From NCBI RefSeq assembly GCF_001894985.1, contig NZ_BCXG01000001.1, positions 367,737-431,736 of the forward strand: a stretch of DNA of 64,000 nucleotides, given 5' to 3'. This stretch comes from Rhodococcus tukisamuensis NBRC 100609. Its GTDB lineage: Bacteria > Actinomycetota > Actinomycetes > Mycobacteriales > Mycobacteriaceae. Below, piece after piece: positions 36,559-46,076 of the stretch (positions are counted from its first letter, which is position 1; each line of letters starts with the position of its first letter). The notes beneath the pieces were generated by a model. It was not told the origin of the DNA, did not search any database, and worked only from the letters and a program-made list of their open reading frames with translations. The translations under genes and the position numbers were made by a program.

Positions 36559-37791
36559 GTGAACTTGAAGAGAATCGCTCCCGCGATCGCCGCTCTCGCA
36601 ACCGTGAGCCTGATTGCTGCGGGCTGTAGCAGCGACAGCGAGGCGAACTCCGAGGGAGGCGCCACCGCTGCCACCGGTGACCCGATCAAGGTCGGTCAGA
36701 TCGTGCCCATCGAGGCGCCGGGCCTCGGCTCCGTCACCTACGCGGAGAGCACGGTCGCGTCGGTCAACGCGTTCAACGAGCGGGGCGGCGTGAACGGACG
36801 GCCGCTCGAACTGCTGCAGTGCGACTCCAAGGGCGATCCGAACACGGAGGTCGACTGCGCGAACAAGATGGTCTCCGAGGGGGCCGTCGCGACCCTCGCG
36901 GACTTCACGCCGGCCTCGGCCGAGGCGTCGTCGAAGATCCTGTTCGACGCCGGCATCGCCCGGGTCGGGTTGAACCCGGTGAACATGGCGGACTTCACCG
37001 CCACGAACGTCTACACCCCGTTCTCCGGCTCGTTGCTCAACCTGTACGGGATGATCGACATCCTGGTGGCGCAGGGGAAGACCAAGCTCAGTCTGATGCG
37101 CCCCGACCTCCCGGTCACCGCGCAGCTGGTCGGGCTGCTGACCCCGGCGGTACAGGCGAAGGGCGCCGAGATCGTCAACGACGTCGCGGTGGGCGCGGGC
37201 GCGACCGACTACACCCAGTTCATCGCCGCGGCCGAGCGCAACGGCGCGCAGGGCGTGATCATGGCGCTCGGCGCCACCGACGCCAACCCGATCGCGCAGG
37301 CGTTCGAGCAGCTCGGGTCGAAGCTGACCTTCGCGCTGGGGACGGCGGGCTTCACCCAGGCCGACCTGCAGGACCTCGGCACCTTCGCCACCTCCTCGAC
37401 GTACACCAGCCCGACTCCCGCGCCCTCGTCCAGCACCGAGGACTTCCCCGGACTCAAGGACTTCCTCGCAGACATGGACAAGTCCGGCAAGGAGGACCTC
37501 GAGCTGAAGAACCTCACCGGCGACGCGGTGAACCCGTGGCTGTCGGTTCGTGCGTTCGGCGAGGTCGCCAAGGGCCTGCCGGAGATCAACGCGAAGACGG
37601 TCTGGGGCGGATTCGAGAATGCCAAGGACCTCGACATGGCCGGACTTATCCCGGCCTGGACGCCGGGTGCGGTCGAGCCCTTCGGGATCTTCCAGCGGGT
37701 CTCGAACTCGATGATGTACAAGATGACGTTCGACGGTGACGTGCTGGTCACCGACCCGACGCAGTACGACCTGCGTACCCCCACCGCCTAG
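36559..37791 (+). CDS. Branched-chain amino acid-type ABC transporter substrate-binding lipoprotein
   Basis: 410 residues from GTG 36559, with AAAGGA 5-10 bases upstream; an in-frame upstream ATG at 36529 lacks one. The signal peptide ends in the lipobox LIAAGC, then a Ser/Glu-rich linker. The mature part is a Leu/Ile/Val-binding fold (IKVGQIVPIEAPG, NERGGVNGRPLELLQCDSKGDP, FTPASAEASSKILFDAGI). Two Cys (about residues 94 and 104) may form a disulphide. The ligand could be leucine or another catabolic substrate, given the neighbouring leucine operon, but many such proteins bind aromatic or acyl compounds. Confidence 0.87.
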   Translation: MNLKRIAPAIAALATVSLIAAGCSSDSEANSEGGATAATGDPIKVGQIVPIEAPGLGSVTYAESTVASVNAFNERGGVNGRPLELLQCDSKGDPNTEVDCANKMVSEGAVATLADFTPASAEASSKILFDAGIARVGLNPVNMADFTATNVYTPFSGSLLNLYGMIDILVAQGKTKLSLMRPDLPVTAQLVGLLTPAVQAKGAEIVNDVAVGAGATDYTQFIAAAERNGAQGVIMALGATDANPIAQAFEQLGSKLTFALGTAGFTQADLQDLGTFATSSTYTSPTPAPSSSTEDFPGLKDFLADMDKSGKEDLELKNLTGDAVNPWLSVRAFGEVAKGLPEINAKTVWGGFENAKDLDMAGLIPAWTPGAVEPFGIFQRVSNSMMYKMTFDGDVLVTDPTQYDLRTPTA

Positions 37792-37819
37792 TCCACGCCC
37801 CCACCCTGGAGATTGACGA

Positions 37820-40636
37820 ATGACTGAGTTCTTGCAGTTCGCGATTCTCGGCCTGGGAGCTGGCTCTGCCTACGCGCTCCTGGCGCAGGGCATCGTGCTG
37901 GTCTACCGCGGATCCGGGGTGGTGAACTTCGCCCAGGGCGCGATCGCCATGGTGGGGGCCTACATATGCTTGGAAACCCTGCGGCACGACCATGACTGGG
38001 GGCTGCTGCCGGCCTTCCTGGTGGCGGTCGTGGTGGCCGGACTGATCGGCCTGGCATTTCAGCTGCTGGTGTTGCGGTGGCTCGCCAACGCCGCGCCGAT
38101 CGTCCGGCTGGCCGCCACCCTCGGCCTGATGGTGATCCTGCAGGCGGGGGTGCAGCAGTACTACGGCAGTACGTCGATCCGGGTCAAGACCTTCCTGCCC
38201 GACGAGGCGTATCGCTGGGGAGGCGTTGTGGTGCAGCAGGATCGGATGATCCTGCTGGGTATCGCGATCCTGTCGACGGCTGCGCTGTGGGCGTGGACCA
38301 ACTTCACCCGGGTGGGCCTGGCAATCACCGCGTCCGCCGAGAACGAGCGAGCCGCCGCCGCGCTCGGCTGGTCGCCGCAGCGGCTGGCGACACTGACCTG
38401 GACCGTCGGCGGCGCCCTTGCCGGTGCCGCCGGCATCCTGGTGGCGCCCCTGACCGGGCTCACCCCGTCGACCTTCGTGGTGATCGTGACGGTCTCGGCG
38501 CTGGCTGCGGCGCTGCTCGGCGGCTTCCGTTCCTTCCCCCTGACCCTGATCGGCGGCCTGCTGCTCGGCGTGGGTGAGAGCCTGGTCGTCCTGTACCAGG
38601 ACGACCTGCGGGATCTGCTCGGGATGGAAACGCTCACCGGCGTCAACCGGGCGGTGCCGTTCTTGGTGATCCTGGTGGTGCTGGTGGTGCGGGGGAAGGG
38701 GCTGCCGTTGCGCAGCCATGTCTCAGAGCGGCTGCCCAAGCTCGGTTCCGGCGAGATCCGCTGGCCGCTCGTCGTCCTCGGGATCCTGGTGGCCGTGGGC
38801 ATCATCCTGGGCGGCGGCGACTGGCTGCGGTCGTTGACCCTGACCCTGGCCGCGGCGGTGTTCCTGCTCTCGATCGTGGTGCTGACCGGCTTCGCCGGCC
38901 AACTCTCGCTCGCCCAGTACACCGTCGGCGGCCTGGGCGCGCTGTTCGCCGCGCGACTCGTCGGCGAGGCCGGCTGGCCACTGGTGCCCGCGGCCCTGGT
39001 GAGCGTGGCGGCGGTGATCGCGATCGGTGTGGTGTTCGCACTGCCGGCGTTGCGGACGCGGGGCGTGAACCTGGCGGTGGTCACCCTCGGACTCGGGTTC
39101 ACCATCCAGGAGATGGTGTTCAACAACCCGACCTTCACCGGCGACAAGCTCGAGGGCTCGGTGAAGATCCATCAGCTGAGCCTGTTCGGACTCGATGTGA
39201 CGCCCAGTGTCCATCCTGAGCGGTGGGCGACGGTGTGCCTCGTGGCGTTGGTCGTCTGCGGTCTGATTGTCGCGAACCTGCGGCGCTCGCGCACCGGGCG
39301 ACGGCTCATCGCCGTGCGCACCAACGAGCGGGCCGCGGCCTCCCTCGGCATCAGCGTGTTCGGGGTCAAGATCTACGCCTTCGCGCTCGCGTCCGGCCTG
39401 GCCGCGGTGGCCGGCATCCTCCTGGGCCTGCGCAACACTGCCGTCACCTACCTAGAGTTCAACGTGTTCGCGTCGATCAACGCCGTGGTCCAGGCGGTGA
39501 CCGGCGGCCTCGGGTTTGTCACGGGTAGCCTCATCGGCTCGCTGATGGCGCCCGGCGCCCTCTTCAGCCGGCTGCTGTCCGGCTTGGCCATCGCCGCGCT
39601 GCTCGGCGGCGTGATCCTCATCGTCACCCTGCTCACCAACCAGAACGGCATCGCCGACATGATCTCCCGCGGGGTGCGGAAGAACCCCGCACTGGCTGCG
39701 GTGCTGGCGCGCAAGACGCGCCGTGGACATGAGCTGTCAGACGAGGCGCCCACCGGGTCGGTCACCCCGACGCCACTGACGGTGCGCGGCCTGACAGTCC
39801 GGTTCGGTGGTGTGACCGCCGTCGACGGCGTCGACCTCGACATCGCGCCCGGGCAGGTGGTGGGCCTGATCGGGCCCAACGGCGCCGGCAAGACCACCGT
39901 CATCGACGCCATCACCGGATTCGTCAGCCCCGCGGCCGGCAAGCTCACGCTGGGGGACCAGGACATCACCGGCTGGTCCACCGCGCGGCGCTCCAAGGGC
40001 GGCCTGCGCCGGTCCTTCCAGTCGCTCGAGCTGTTCGAGGACGTCACGGTCGGCGAGAACATCCACGCCGGCGCCGACGAGTCCACCTGGCTCTCCCGGC
40101 TCACCGACCTCGTCAGCCCGGGCCGCCATCCCCTCTCACCGAGTGCATCGGCGGTGGTGCGGGACTTCGCGCTGGAGAACGACCTGGACGTGCTGCCGAG
40201 CGAGCTGTCGTACGGCCAGCGCCGGCTGGTGGGTATCGCCCGCGCCGTTGCCTCCGCTCCCTCCGTCATCCTGCTCGACGAGCCGGCGGCCGGACTGGAC
40301 GACGCAGAGAGTCGAGAACTCGCGGTCGCCATTCGGCACCTGGCCGTGCAACGCGGGGCCGGGGTGCTCCTGATCGAACACGACATGGGTCTGGTGATGT
40401 CCACCTGTGACCGGATCGTGGTGCTCGCAGCCGGCCGGGTGCTCGCGGCCGGCACGCCCGAGGAGATCGCCGCCAGCCCGGCGGTTCGCGACGCCTACCT
40501 GGGCGCCGAGGACGAGGACGAGACCGAGGCTGCGGCCGAGACCGAGACCGAGACTGTGGCCGAGACCGAGACCGAGACCGAGACTGTGGCCGAGACCGCG
40601 GCTGGGACCGAGAAGACAACGGGAGCAGTGCGATGA
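37820..40636 (+). CDS. Fused LivH-LivM-LivG ABC transporter protein
   Basis: 938 residues combining three normally separate subunits. Residues about 1-300 are a LivH-type permease (GSAYALLAQGIVLVYRGSGVVNFAQGAIAMVGAY, in parts). About 310-640 is LivM (GFAGQLSLAQYTVGGLGAL, RTNERAAASLGISVFGVKIYAFALASGLAA). About 650-895 is the LivG ATPase with Walker A GPNGAGKTT near 685, a variant signature LSYGQRR, and Walker B VILLDEPAAGLDD. Residues 896-938 form an acidic Glu-Thr repeat tail. The second ATPase overlaps its stop by 4 bases. LivH-LivM fusions occur, but a triple fusion is uncommon. Confidence 0.88.
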   Translation: MTEFLQFAILGLGAGSAYALLAQGIVLVYRGSGVVNFAQGAIAMVGAYICLETLRHDHDWGLLPAFLVAVVVAGLIGLAFQLLVLRWLANAAPIVRLAATLGLMVILQAGVQQYYGSTSIRVKTFLPDEAYRWGGVVVQQDRMILLGIAILSTAALWAWTNFTRVGLAITASAENERAAAALGWSPQRLATLTWTVGGALAGAAGILVAPLTGLTPSTFVVIVTVSALAAALLGGFRSFPLTLIGGLLLGVGESLVVLYQDDLRDLLGMETLTGVNRAVPFLVILVVLVVRGKGLPLRSHVSERLPKLGSGEIRWPLVVLGILVAVGIILGGGDWLRSLTLTLAAAVFLLSIVVLTGFAGQLSLAQYTVGGLGALFAARLVGEAGWPLVPAALVSVAAVIAIGVVFALPALRTRGVNLAVVTLGLGFTIQEMVFNNPTFTGDKLEGSVKIHQLSLFGLDVTPSVHPERWATVCLVALVVCGLIVANLRRSRTGRRLIAVRTNERAAASLGISVFGVKIYAFALASGLAAVAGILLGLRNTAVTYLEFNVFASINAVVQAVTGGLGFVTGSLIGSLMAPGALFSRLLSGLAIAALLGGVILIVTLLTNQNGIADMISRGVRKNPALAAVLARKTRRGHELSDEAPTGSVTPTPLTVRGLTVRFGGVTAVDGVDLDIAPGQVVGLIGPNGAGKTTVIDAITGFVSPAAGKLTLGDQDITGWSTARRSKGGLRRSFQSLELFEDVTVGENIHAGADESTWLSRLTDLVSPGRHPLSPSASAVVRDFALENDLDVLPSELSYGQRRLVGIARAVASAPSVILLDEPAAGLDDAESRELAVAIRHLAVQRGAGVLLIEHDMGLVMSTCDRIVVLAAGRVLAAGTPEEIAASPAVRDAYLGAEDEDETEAAAETETETVAETETETETVAETAAGTEKTTGAVR
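40515..40610 (+). repeat. GAGACC tandem repeat encoding the Glu-Thr tail
   Basis: Units of GAGACC, interspersed with GAGACTGTGGCC, repeat about a dozen times near the 3' end of the fused transporter gene. They encode the ETETETVAET-type tail. The 12-30 base periodicity makes replication slippage likely, so the tail length probably varies between strains. Confidence 0.75.
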
Positions 40637-41373
40637 CCATCACCAGCGAGAAGACGGTGGCGTCCGACGTCGTGCTCGAATGCCGCGGATTGAGCGCGGG
40701 TTACGCGGGGGTCGTGGTCTGCCGCGACCTCGACATCAAGGTGAGTGCAGGAGAGGTGGTGGCACTCATCGGCGCCAACGGCGCCGGCAAGTCCACCACC
40801 ATGCTCACCGTGGCCGGCGAACTGGCCCCGATCGCGGGCGAGCTCTCGGTGCTCGGCTCCGCGAAGCGTTCCTCGCTGTCGGCGCTGGCGCGCCGCGGCA
40901 TGAGCTACGTGACCGAGGAACGGTCCGTGATCATGGGCCTGACGACGGCGGAGAATCTCCGCCTGGCCGGGGTCGCCGCCGACACCGCCTGCGAGATCTT
41001 CCCCGAGCTGCGCGCACTGCTCAAGCGCCCCGCCGGCCTGCTGTCGGGTGGCGAACAGCAGATGTTGACGCTGGCCAGGGCGCTGGCACGGGAGCCGCGC
41101 CTGCTGTTGGCCGACGAACTGTCGCTGGGGCTCGCGCCGCAGATCGTGCAGCGACTGCTCGCCGTGGTCCGGGAGGCAGCGGACCGCCGCAACCTCGGTG
41201 TGCTCCTCGTCGAACAGCACGTGCGGCAGGTACTCGCGGTCGCGGACCGGGTGTACGTGATGCGCCGCGGGCAGGTGATGCTCTCGGGCACCGCGGCGGA
41301 GATCGGCGCCGATCTCGACGCCGTGCAGCGGGCGTACCTGGCACCGGCGTCGGGCCCGATCGAGGGCGGATAG
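40633..41373 (+). CDS. livF: LivF-type ABC transporter ATP-binding protein
   Basis: 246 residues. Walker A GANGAGKST near residue 47, signature LLSGGEQQMLTLARAL, Walker B LLLADELSLGLAP, switch His in LLVEQHVRQVL. This is the second ATPase of the Liv-type importer and would pair with the LivG domain of the fused protein. It overlaps the fused gene by 4 bases (ATGA). Confidence 0.9.
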   Translation: MTITSEKTVASDVVLECRGLSAGYAGVVVCRDLDIKVSAGEVVALIGANGAGKSTTMLTVAGELAPIAGELSVLGSAKRSSLSALARRGMSYVTEERSVIMGLTTAENLRLAGVAADTACEIFPELRALLKRPAGLLSGGEQQMLTLARALAREPRLLLADELSLGLAPQIVQRLLAVVREAADRRNLGVLLVEQHVRQVLAVADRVYVMRRGQVMLSGTAAEIGADLDAVQRAYLAPASGPIEGG

Positions 41374-41459
41374 CCGCTGGAGCGGCACCCTCTTGTACCG
41401 TTGGGCGATCGTCGGGCCTGGTCAGGCCGCGTCAACTCGGGTGCAACAAAGGGGGCTCA

Positions 41460-42215
41460 GTGGTAGCGGGATCGAAGTCGTCCGTGGTTCGGGTGCCCAA
41501 GGCGGGTGAACTCGTCGCTGCCAGTCTGCGCCGCCGGATCATCACCGGAGAGCTCGAGGTGGGCGATCCGTTGCCCACCGAGGCCATCCTGATGGAGCAG
41601 TTCGGGGTGTCGCGGCCGACGCTACGCGAGGCCTTCCGGATTCTCGAGTCCGAGGCGATCATCACGGTCCTGCGCGGCGCCCACGGCGGCGCCCGGGTGC
41701 TCGCGCCCGACGCGTCCAGCGCGGCGCGGTACACCGGACTGCTGCTGCAGTACCAGGGCACGCCGCTGGTCGACGTCTACCGGGCTCGGGCATCGCTCGA
41801 GGTGTCCGCGGTCGGGATGCTGGCCGCCGGGACCCAGGGCAACGAGTTGGAGACGTTCGCCGACCTGCTCGCGGCCGGGGAGGACCTGCTCGACGACGCG
41901 GAGGCCTTCGCGCGGCACGACGTCGACGTGCACCAGGCGCTGATCGACCTGGCCGGCAACCAGACGCTCGCGGTGCTCGCGGGCATGCTCGTGCACATCA
42001 TCGACGCACACAATGCGCTGTTCATCGCCGCGCACGGGGGCGGCAACGAGCGGCCCGCCGCCCGCGCCGCGCATCGGGCCTACCTCAAGCTGCTCGGCCT
42101 GATCCGCGACGGGGACGCGACCGCGGCGCAGGAGTTCTGGCGTAAGCACCTCGACGCGATCGAGAAGTACATGATCGGCGACTCGGAGACCACGCTCGTC
42201 GAGGTGCTGTCCTAG
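41460..42215 (+). CDS. GntR-family (FadR/FCD) transcriptional regulator
   Basis: 251 residues from GTG 41460. Winged helix at about residues 15-80 (LVAASLRRRIITGELEVGDPLPTE, FGVSRPTLREAFRILESEAII). The effector domain is all-helical FCD (YRARASLEVSAVGMLA, ARHDVDVHQALIDLAGN, with Asp/His metal-ligand candidates; AAHRAYLKLLGLIRDGD). 86 bases after livF on the same strand, so it may control the transporter or a nearby catabolic operon in response to an acid. Its stop is only 6 bases from that of the convergent gene. Confidence 0.85.
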   Translation: MVAGSKSSVVRVPKAGELVAASLRRRIITGELEVGDPLPTEAILMEQFGVSRPTLREAFRILESEAIITVLRGAHGGARVLAPDASSAARYTGLLLQYQGTPLVDVYRARASLEVSAVGMLAAGTQGNELETFADLLAAGEDLLDDAEAFARHDVDVHQALIDLAGNQTLAVLAGMLVHIIDAHNALFIAAHGGGNERPAARAAHRAYLKLLGLIRDGDATAAQEFWRKHLDAIEKYMIGDSETTLVEVLS

Positions 42216-42221
42216 GCCAGG

Positions 42222-43298
42222 TCACGGGATCGGGATCACCAGCGGCGGCAGCCCCGGAATCTCCACCCGGATCTCGGGCGGTGGCGGCGGGGCTGGTGGC
42301 GGCGGAGCTGCCGGCACCACGACGGGAGCCGGTGGCGGCGGCGGGGGTTCCGGCGGCGGCGGGGGCTCCGGTGGTGGCGGAGGCATCGGTGGCGGCGGTG
42401 GCGGTGGCGCCGGAGGGCGCCGCTCGGCCTGCACCGGCACCGGCACCGGCGCCGGAGCGGCCTGCCTGGGTGGTTGTGGCGGCGCCGCCGTGGGTGGGGA
42501 TGTCGGAGGGGCGACGGACGGCTGCGAAGCGGCGCCGACGGCAACCGCGGTGAGGGCGCCGGTCGTCAGGTCCACCACGGACACCTCGGTCATGGGGCTG
42601 AGCGCGGGCCGAACCTCCAGCACCCGATCCGCCTGGTAGTCCGGCCAGGGCACCGCCAGTGGATCGGGATCAGCGCCGCTGGGGGAGTCCAGCGGGTTGC
42701 CGCGCGCGCAGCGGACCCGAGGCATGCCGAGGTCGTCGATCAGGACAATCGTCCCGGCCTCGAGCACGGACTGGGCCGGGGCCGCACGCCCGTCGTCGTA
42801 GCCGTACTTGGTGACCCGGGTGTCCGCCCGCAGCAGCACCGGGGTGAGTGCTTCGACGGCGGTCCGCACGTCCTCGACTTCGAGAACCCCCAACCACGCC
42901 GCGGCCTTGGCCGGGTCGCCGGTCAGGTCGTCGGCGAGTCGCGCACGGTCGCACAGCGGCCGGTCACGGCTGCCCCCGTAGAGACCGATGCGGTCGCCGT
43001 CGACCCGGGCCGGTTCACCGGAGCCCGGCAGTTGGGTGCCTGGTGGGCCGGGGGGCACGATCGTCGGGATCTGCGGGGGCAGGAGTTGTCCGGTCCAGGG
43101 GCGCTGCTCGTCCGTGACGGCGCTGGTCATGGTGACCCGATCGATGCGTGAACCGGTCGAGCATGCCCCGACGGTCAGAATGCAGGCGACGGCAAGCCAG
43201 CGCCCCGGCGCACACCGCCTGCGTGCAGGGGAACCTTCGGCTTCGTTTCCTCGGGCCCACCACGTGGGCGGCCCGACGACGTCCGTGGCCACTCGCAC
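42222..43298 (-). CDS. DUF6777-like lipoprotein with C-terminal polyproline tail
   Basis: About 358 residues if the GTG at 43298 is used; the start is uncertain. A basic N-terminus precedes a hydrophobic segment and lipobox (WLAVACILTVGACSTG). The mid domain (IGLYGGSRDRPLCDRARLADDLTGDPAKAAAWLGVL, DTRVTKYGYDDGRAAPAQSVLEAGTIVLIDDLGMPRVRCARGNPL, both in parts) resembles the DUF6777 domain known from actinobacterial lipoproteins. The last 100 residues are Pro/Glu/Ala (runs such as PPPPPEPPPPPEP) ending in VEIPGLPPLVIPIP. It is probably surface-anchored with a wall-spanning proline rod. Function unknown. Confidence 0.72.
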   Translation of the reverse strand: MRVATDVVGPPTWWARGNEAEGSPARRRCAPGRWLAVACILTVGACSTGSRIDRVTMTSAVTDEQRPWTGQLLPPQIPTIVPPGPPGTQLPGSGEPARVDGDRIGLYGGSRDRPLCDRARLADDLTGDPAKAAAWLGVLEVEDVRTAVEALTPVLLRADTRVTKYGYDDGRAAPAQSVLEAGTIVLIDDLGMPRVRCARGNPLDSPSGADPDPLAVPWPDYQADRVLEVRPALSPMTEVSVVDLTTGALTAVAVGAASQPSVAPPTSPPTAAPPQPPRQAAPAPVPVPVQAERRPPAPPPPPPPMPPPPPEPPPPPEPPPPPPAPVVVPAAPPPPAPPPPPEIRVEIPGLPPLVIPIP

Positions 43299-43399
43299 AT
43301 CGTAAGCACAGGCGCCGGTCGGCCGGGCGCTGTTACCGGACTGTGTCGCCGCGGCGGGCCAGGCGATGCCGAGTCCGGTGCCGACCCCCGGCCGCGGCC

Positions 43400-44557
43400 C
43401 TACATCGCGTCGATGCCGGTGAGCGCCCGCCCGATGATCAGCTTCTGGATCTGGCTGGTGCCCTCGTACAGGGTCAGGACGCGGGCGTCGCGCAGGTACT
43501 TGCCCATGGGGTACTCGTCGATGAAACCGTAGCCGCCGAACACCTGCAGGCAGTTGTTGCTCACCTTCACCGCGGCCTCGCTGGCCGCCAGCTTGGCCAT
43601 CGACGCGGGCAGCGTCACTTCCTTGGAGGTGGCTCCGGCGTCGACCAGGCACGCCGCGCGGTGGGTCAGCAGTCGCGCGGACTCGATGGCCAGCGCCGAG
43701 TCGGCGAGCAGTTCCTGCACCAGCTGCTTCGAGGCGATCGGAACCCCGAACTGGGTGCGCTCGGTGGAGTACTTCACCGCCGCGTCCAGTGCGGCCTGGG
43801 CCACGCCGACCGCGCCGGCGGCGACGGAGATGCGGCCCTTGGCCAGCGCGGACAGCGCGATCGACAGGCCCTTGCCCACCTCGCCGAGGCGGGCCGAATC
43901 CGGCACTCGCACATCCTGGAATGCCAGCGAGGCGGTGGCTTGGCCGCGCAGGCCGAGCTTGCCGTGAATGGTGGTGGCGGTGAAGCCTTCGCTGTCGGTG
44001 GGGACCAGGAATGCGGTCAGGCCGCGGCCGCCGTCGTCGGAGGTTCTGGCGAAGACCAGCGCCACCTTGGCCCAGGTGCCGTTGGTGATGAACATCTTCT
44101 CGCCGTTGAGGATCCAGTCGTCGCCGTCACGCTTGGCCTGAGTGCGGAGCGAGCCGGCGTCGGAGCCGCTGTCGGGCTCGGTGAGCGCGAAGCATCCGAG
44201 CGCGTCGCCGGAGGTGAGCTGCGGCAGCCACCGCTGCTTCTGTTCGTCGGTGCCGTAGGCGGCGATGGTCTTGGTGACCAGCCCGAGCGAGACCGAGACG
44301 ATGCCGCGCACCGAGGAGTCGCCGCGGCCGAGTTCTTCGCAGACCAGCGTGTAGCTGAGCATGTCGACCTCGGTGCCGCCGTAGCGCTCGTCGATGGTCA
44401 GGCCGAGGAAGCCGAGTTCGCCGAGCCGTCTGACAATGTCCAGGTCCACCGCTTCCTCCCGGTCCCAGTCGCGGATGTTCGGGATGATCTCGGCGTCGAC
44501 GAAGTCCGCCGCCATCCGACGCACGCTCAGCTGGGTGTCGTCGAGGGTGAAGTCCAT
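43400..44557 (-). CDS. Acyl-CoA dehydrogenase (short/branched chain)
   Basis: 385 residues. CFALTEPDSGSDAGS and FITNGTWAKVA are flavin motifs, FGGYGFIDEYPMGKYLRDARV precedes LYEGTSQIQKLIIGR, which holds the catalytic Glu. In the glutaryl/isobutyryl/short-chain branch by appearance. It is 13 bases downstream of the 3-hydroxyacyl-CoA dehydrogenase on the same strand, so the two are co-transcribed. Isobutyryl-CoA is a reasonable substrate given mmsA/mmsB nearby, but this is inference. Confidence 0.85.
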   Translation of the reverse strand: MDFTLDDTQLSVRRMAADFVDAEIIPNIRDWDREEAVDLDIVRRLGELGFLGLTIDERYGGTEVDMLSYTLVCEELGRGDSSVRGIVSVSLGLVTKTIAAYGTDEQKQRWLPQLTSGDALGCFALTEPDSGSDAGSLRTQAKRDGDDWILNGEKMFITNGTWAKVALVFARTSDDGGRGLTAFLVPTDSEGFTATTIHGKLGLRGQATASLAFQDVRVPDSARLGEVGKGLSIALSALAKGRISVAAGAVGVAQAALDAAVKYSTERTQFGVPIASKQLVQELLADSALAIESARLLTHRAACLVDAGATSKEVTLPASMAKLAASEAAVKVSNNCLQVFGGYGFIDEYPMGKYLRDARVLTLYEGTSQIQKLIIGRALTGIDAM

Positions 44558-44570
44558 GGTGATCGGTCCT

Positions 44571-46076
44571 CTACAGGTCGGTGGGTCGGGTTCCGGTGGC
44601 GCACAGCGAGAGCCCGAGATCGGCGCGGGTGCGCAGCCAACCGCTGGCGCGGTACCGCGGGTCGCCGGTGTACGCGAGCAGGCCGTCCAGGATCCGTAGG
44701 ACGAATGTCGCGCCGTGGGTGTCGCCGAGCGTGAGCGGACCCTGCGGGTAGCCCAGGCCCAGGCGGGCACCGAGATCGATGTCGGCGGGCGAGCCGATGC
44801 CGTGCTCGGCGATCGCACACGAGACGTTGACGATGGACGCGAGCAGGCGCTGCGCGATCGGGGCAGGGCCGTCGGCGGTGACGGTGAGTGAACGACCGGT
44901 GGCGGCAAGGACATTCAGGGCGGCGGTGCCGACGGCCGGGTCGAGAGTCGCCGGCACGGTGACCGTGAGCCGGCTCCCTGCCACGCCGAGCGGGTCGACG
45001 CCGACGGTGCGGGCCGGGTCGAGGCCGGCCGCGAGCGCCGCCCGGTACGTCGGCTCGCCGACCGGGAGTACCAGCGACACGGCGTCCGCGGCGGGGGCGT
45101 CGCACACCAGCACCCCGGCGGCCCGCAGCATGTCGGCGAACTCCGTGTCCTCGTGCACGTACACGGCGGTGGCCGCGGCGTCGGGTGTGTACCGTGGCTC
45201 GGCCGGAACCTCTTGTCTGCCTTCGAGATAGGGGTAGAACCCCTCGCCGGTCTTGCGGCCGAGCAGCCCGGCCGCGACGCGTCCCGCCGCGATCGGCGAC
45301 GGCCGCAGCCGAGGGTCGCCGTAGAAGCCGGCGGACACGGTCTCCATCACCGGGTGCGAGACGTCGAGGCCGGTGAGGTCCATCAGCTCGAACGGGCCCA
45401 TCTTCAGCCCGAGGGTCTCGCGGGCGACCCGGTCGATGTCGGCCGCCGACGCGGTCTGTTCGGACAGCACCGCGAGTGCCTCGGTCGGCAGGCCGCGGCC
45501 GAGGTGGTTGACCAGGAAGCCGGGTGTGTCGCGGGCGAGCACTGCGGTATGGCCGAGTCGGGCGACGAACTCGCGGCCCACGTCGACCAGCGCGGGATCG
45601 GTGCGCAGTCCGGGGATCACCTCCACCAGCTTCATCAGCGGCACCGGGTTGAAGAAGTGCAACCCGAGCAGGCGGGTCGGATCGCGCAGTACGGCGCCGA
45701 TCGCGGTGATCGAGAGCGAGCTCGTGTTGCTGGCCAGGATCGCGCCGGGTGCCACCGTCTCGAGTTCGGTGAAGATCGACCGCTTGACGTCGAGTTGCTC
45801 CACCACCGCCTCGATCACCAGGTCGATGTCGCCGGCGGGGGCGGTCGGTTCCGAGCCGGCGTGCAGTCGCGCGACAGCGGCCTCCGCGTCCGCCTCGGTG
45901 CGCTGACCCTTCTCCGCGGAACGTCGCAGCATCGTGGTGACGAACTCCAGTGCGGCGGAGACGGCCTCGCTGCTGACGTCGGTGATCTCGACCTCGACGC
46001 CCGCGGTGGCGGCGACCTGGGCGATGCCGCGGCCCATGGCTCCGGCGCCGATGATCCGAATCTTCTCGATCGTCAC
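44571..46076 (-). CDS. 3-hydroxyacyl-CoA dehydrogenase (double C-domain, PaaH type)
   Basis: 501 residues from a GTG start that overlaps the stop of the upstream hydratase remnant. NAD motif GAGAMGRGIAQVAA at residues 10-23; ASNTSSLSIT and GLHFFNPVPLMKLVEVI carry the Ser and the catalytic His; RDTPGFLVNHLGRG follows. A second 3HCDH C-terminal domain (residues about 390-480, YPQGPLTLGD) makes it the long PaaH/PaaC-like form. It oxidises 3-hydroxyacyl-CoA to 3-ketoacyl-CoA. Confidence 0.88.
   Translation of the reverse strand: MTIEKIRIIGAGAMGRGIAQVAATAGVEVEITDVSSEAVSAALEFVTTMLRRSAEKGQRTEADAEAAVARLHAGSEPTAPAGDIDLVIEAVVEQLDVKRSIFTELETVAPGAILASNTSSLSITAIGAVLRDPTRLLGLHFFNPVPLMKLVEVIPGLRTDPALVDVGREFVARLGHTAVLARDTPGFLVNHLGRGLPTEALAVLSEQTASAADIDRVARETLGLKMGPFELMDLTGLDVSHPVMETVSAGFYGDPRLRPSPIAAGRVAAGLLGRKTGEGFYPYLEGRQEVPAEPRYTPDAAATAVYVHEDTEFADMLRAAGVLVCDAPAADAVSLVLPVGEPTYRAALAAGLDPARTVGVDPLGVAGSRLTVTVPATLDPAVGTAALNVLAATGRSLTVTADGPAPIAQRLLASIVNVSCAIAEHGIGSPADIDLGARLGLGYPQGPLTLGDTHGATFVLRILDGLLAYTGDPRYRASGWLRTRADLGLSLCATGTRPTDL

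Noticed and set aside
42236..42560. Repetitive GGTGGCGGCGG stretch as a possible CRISPR or minisatellite
   Set aside because: It encodes the polyproline tail of the minus-strand lipoprotein; there are no spacers and no cas genes.
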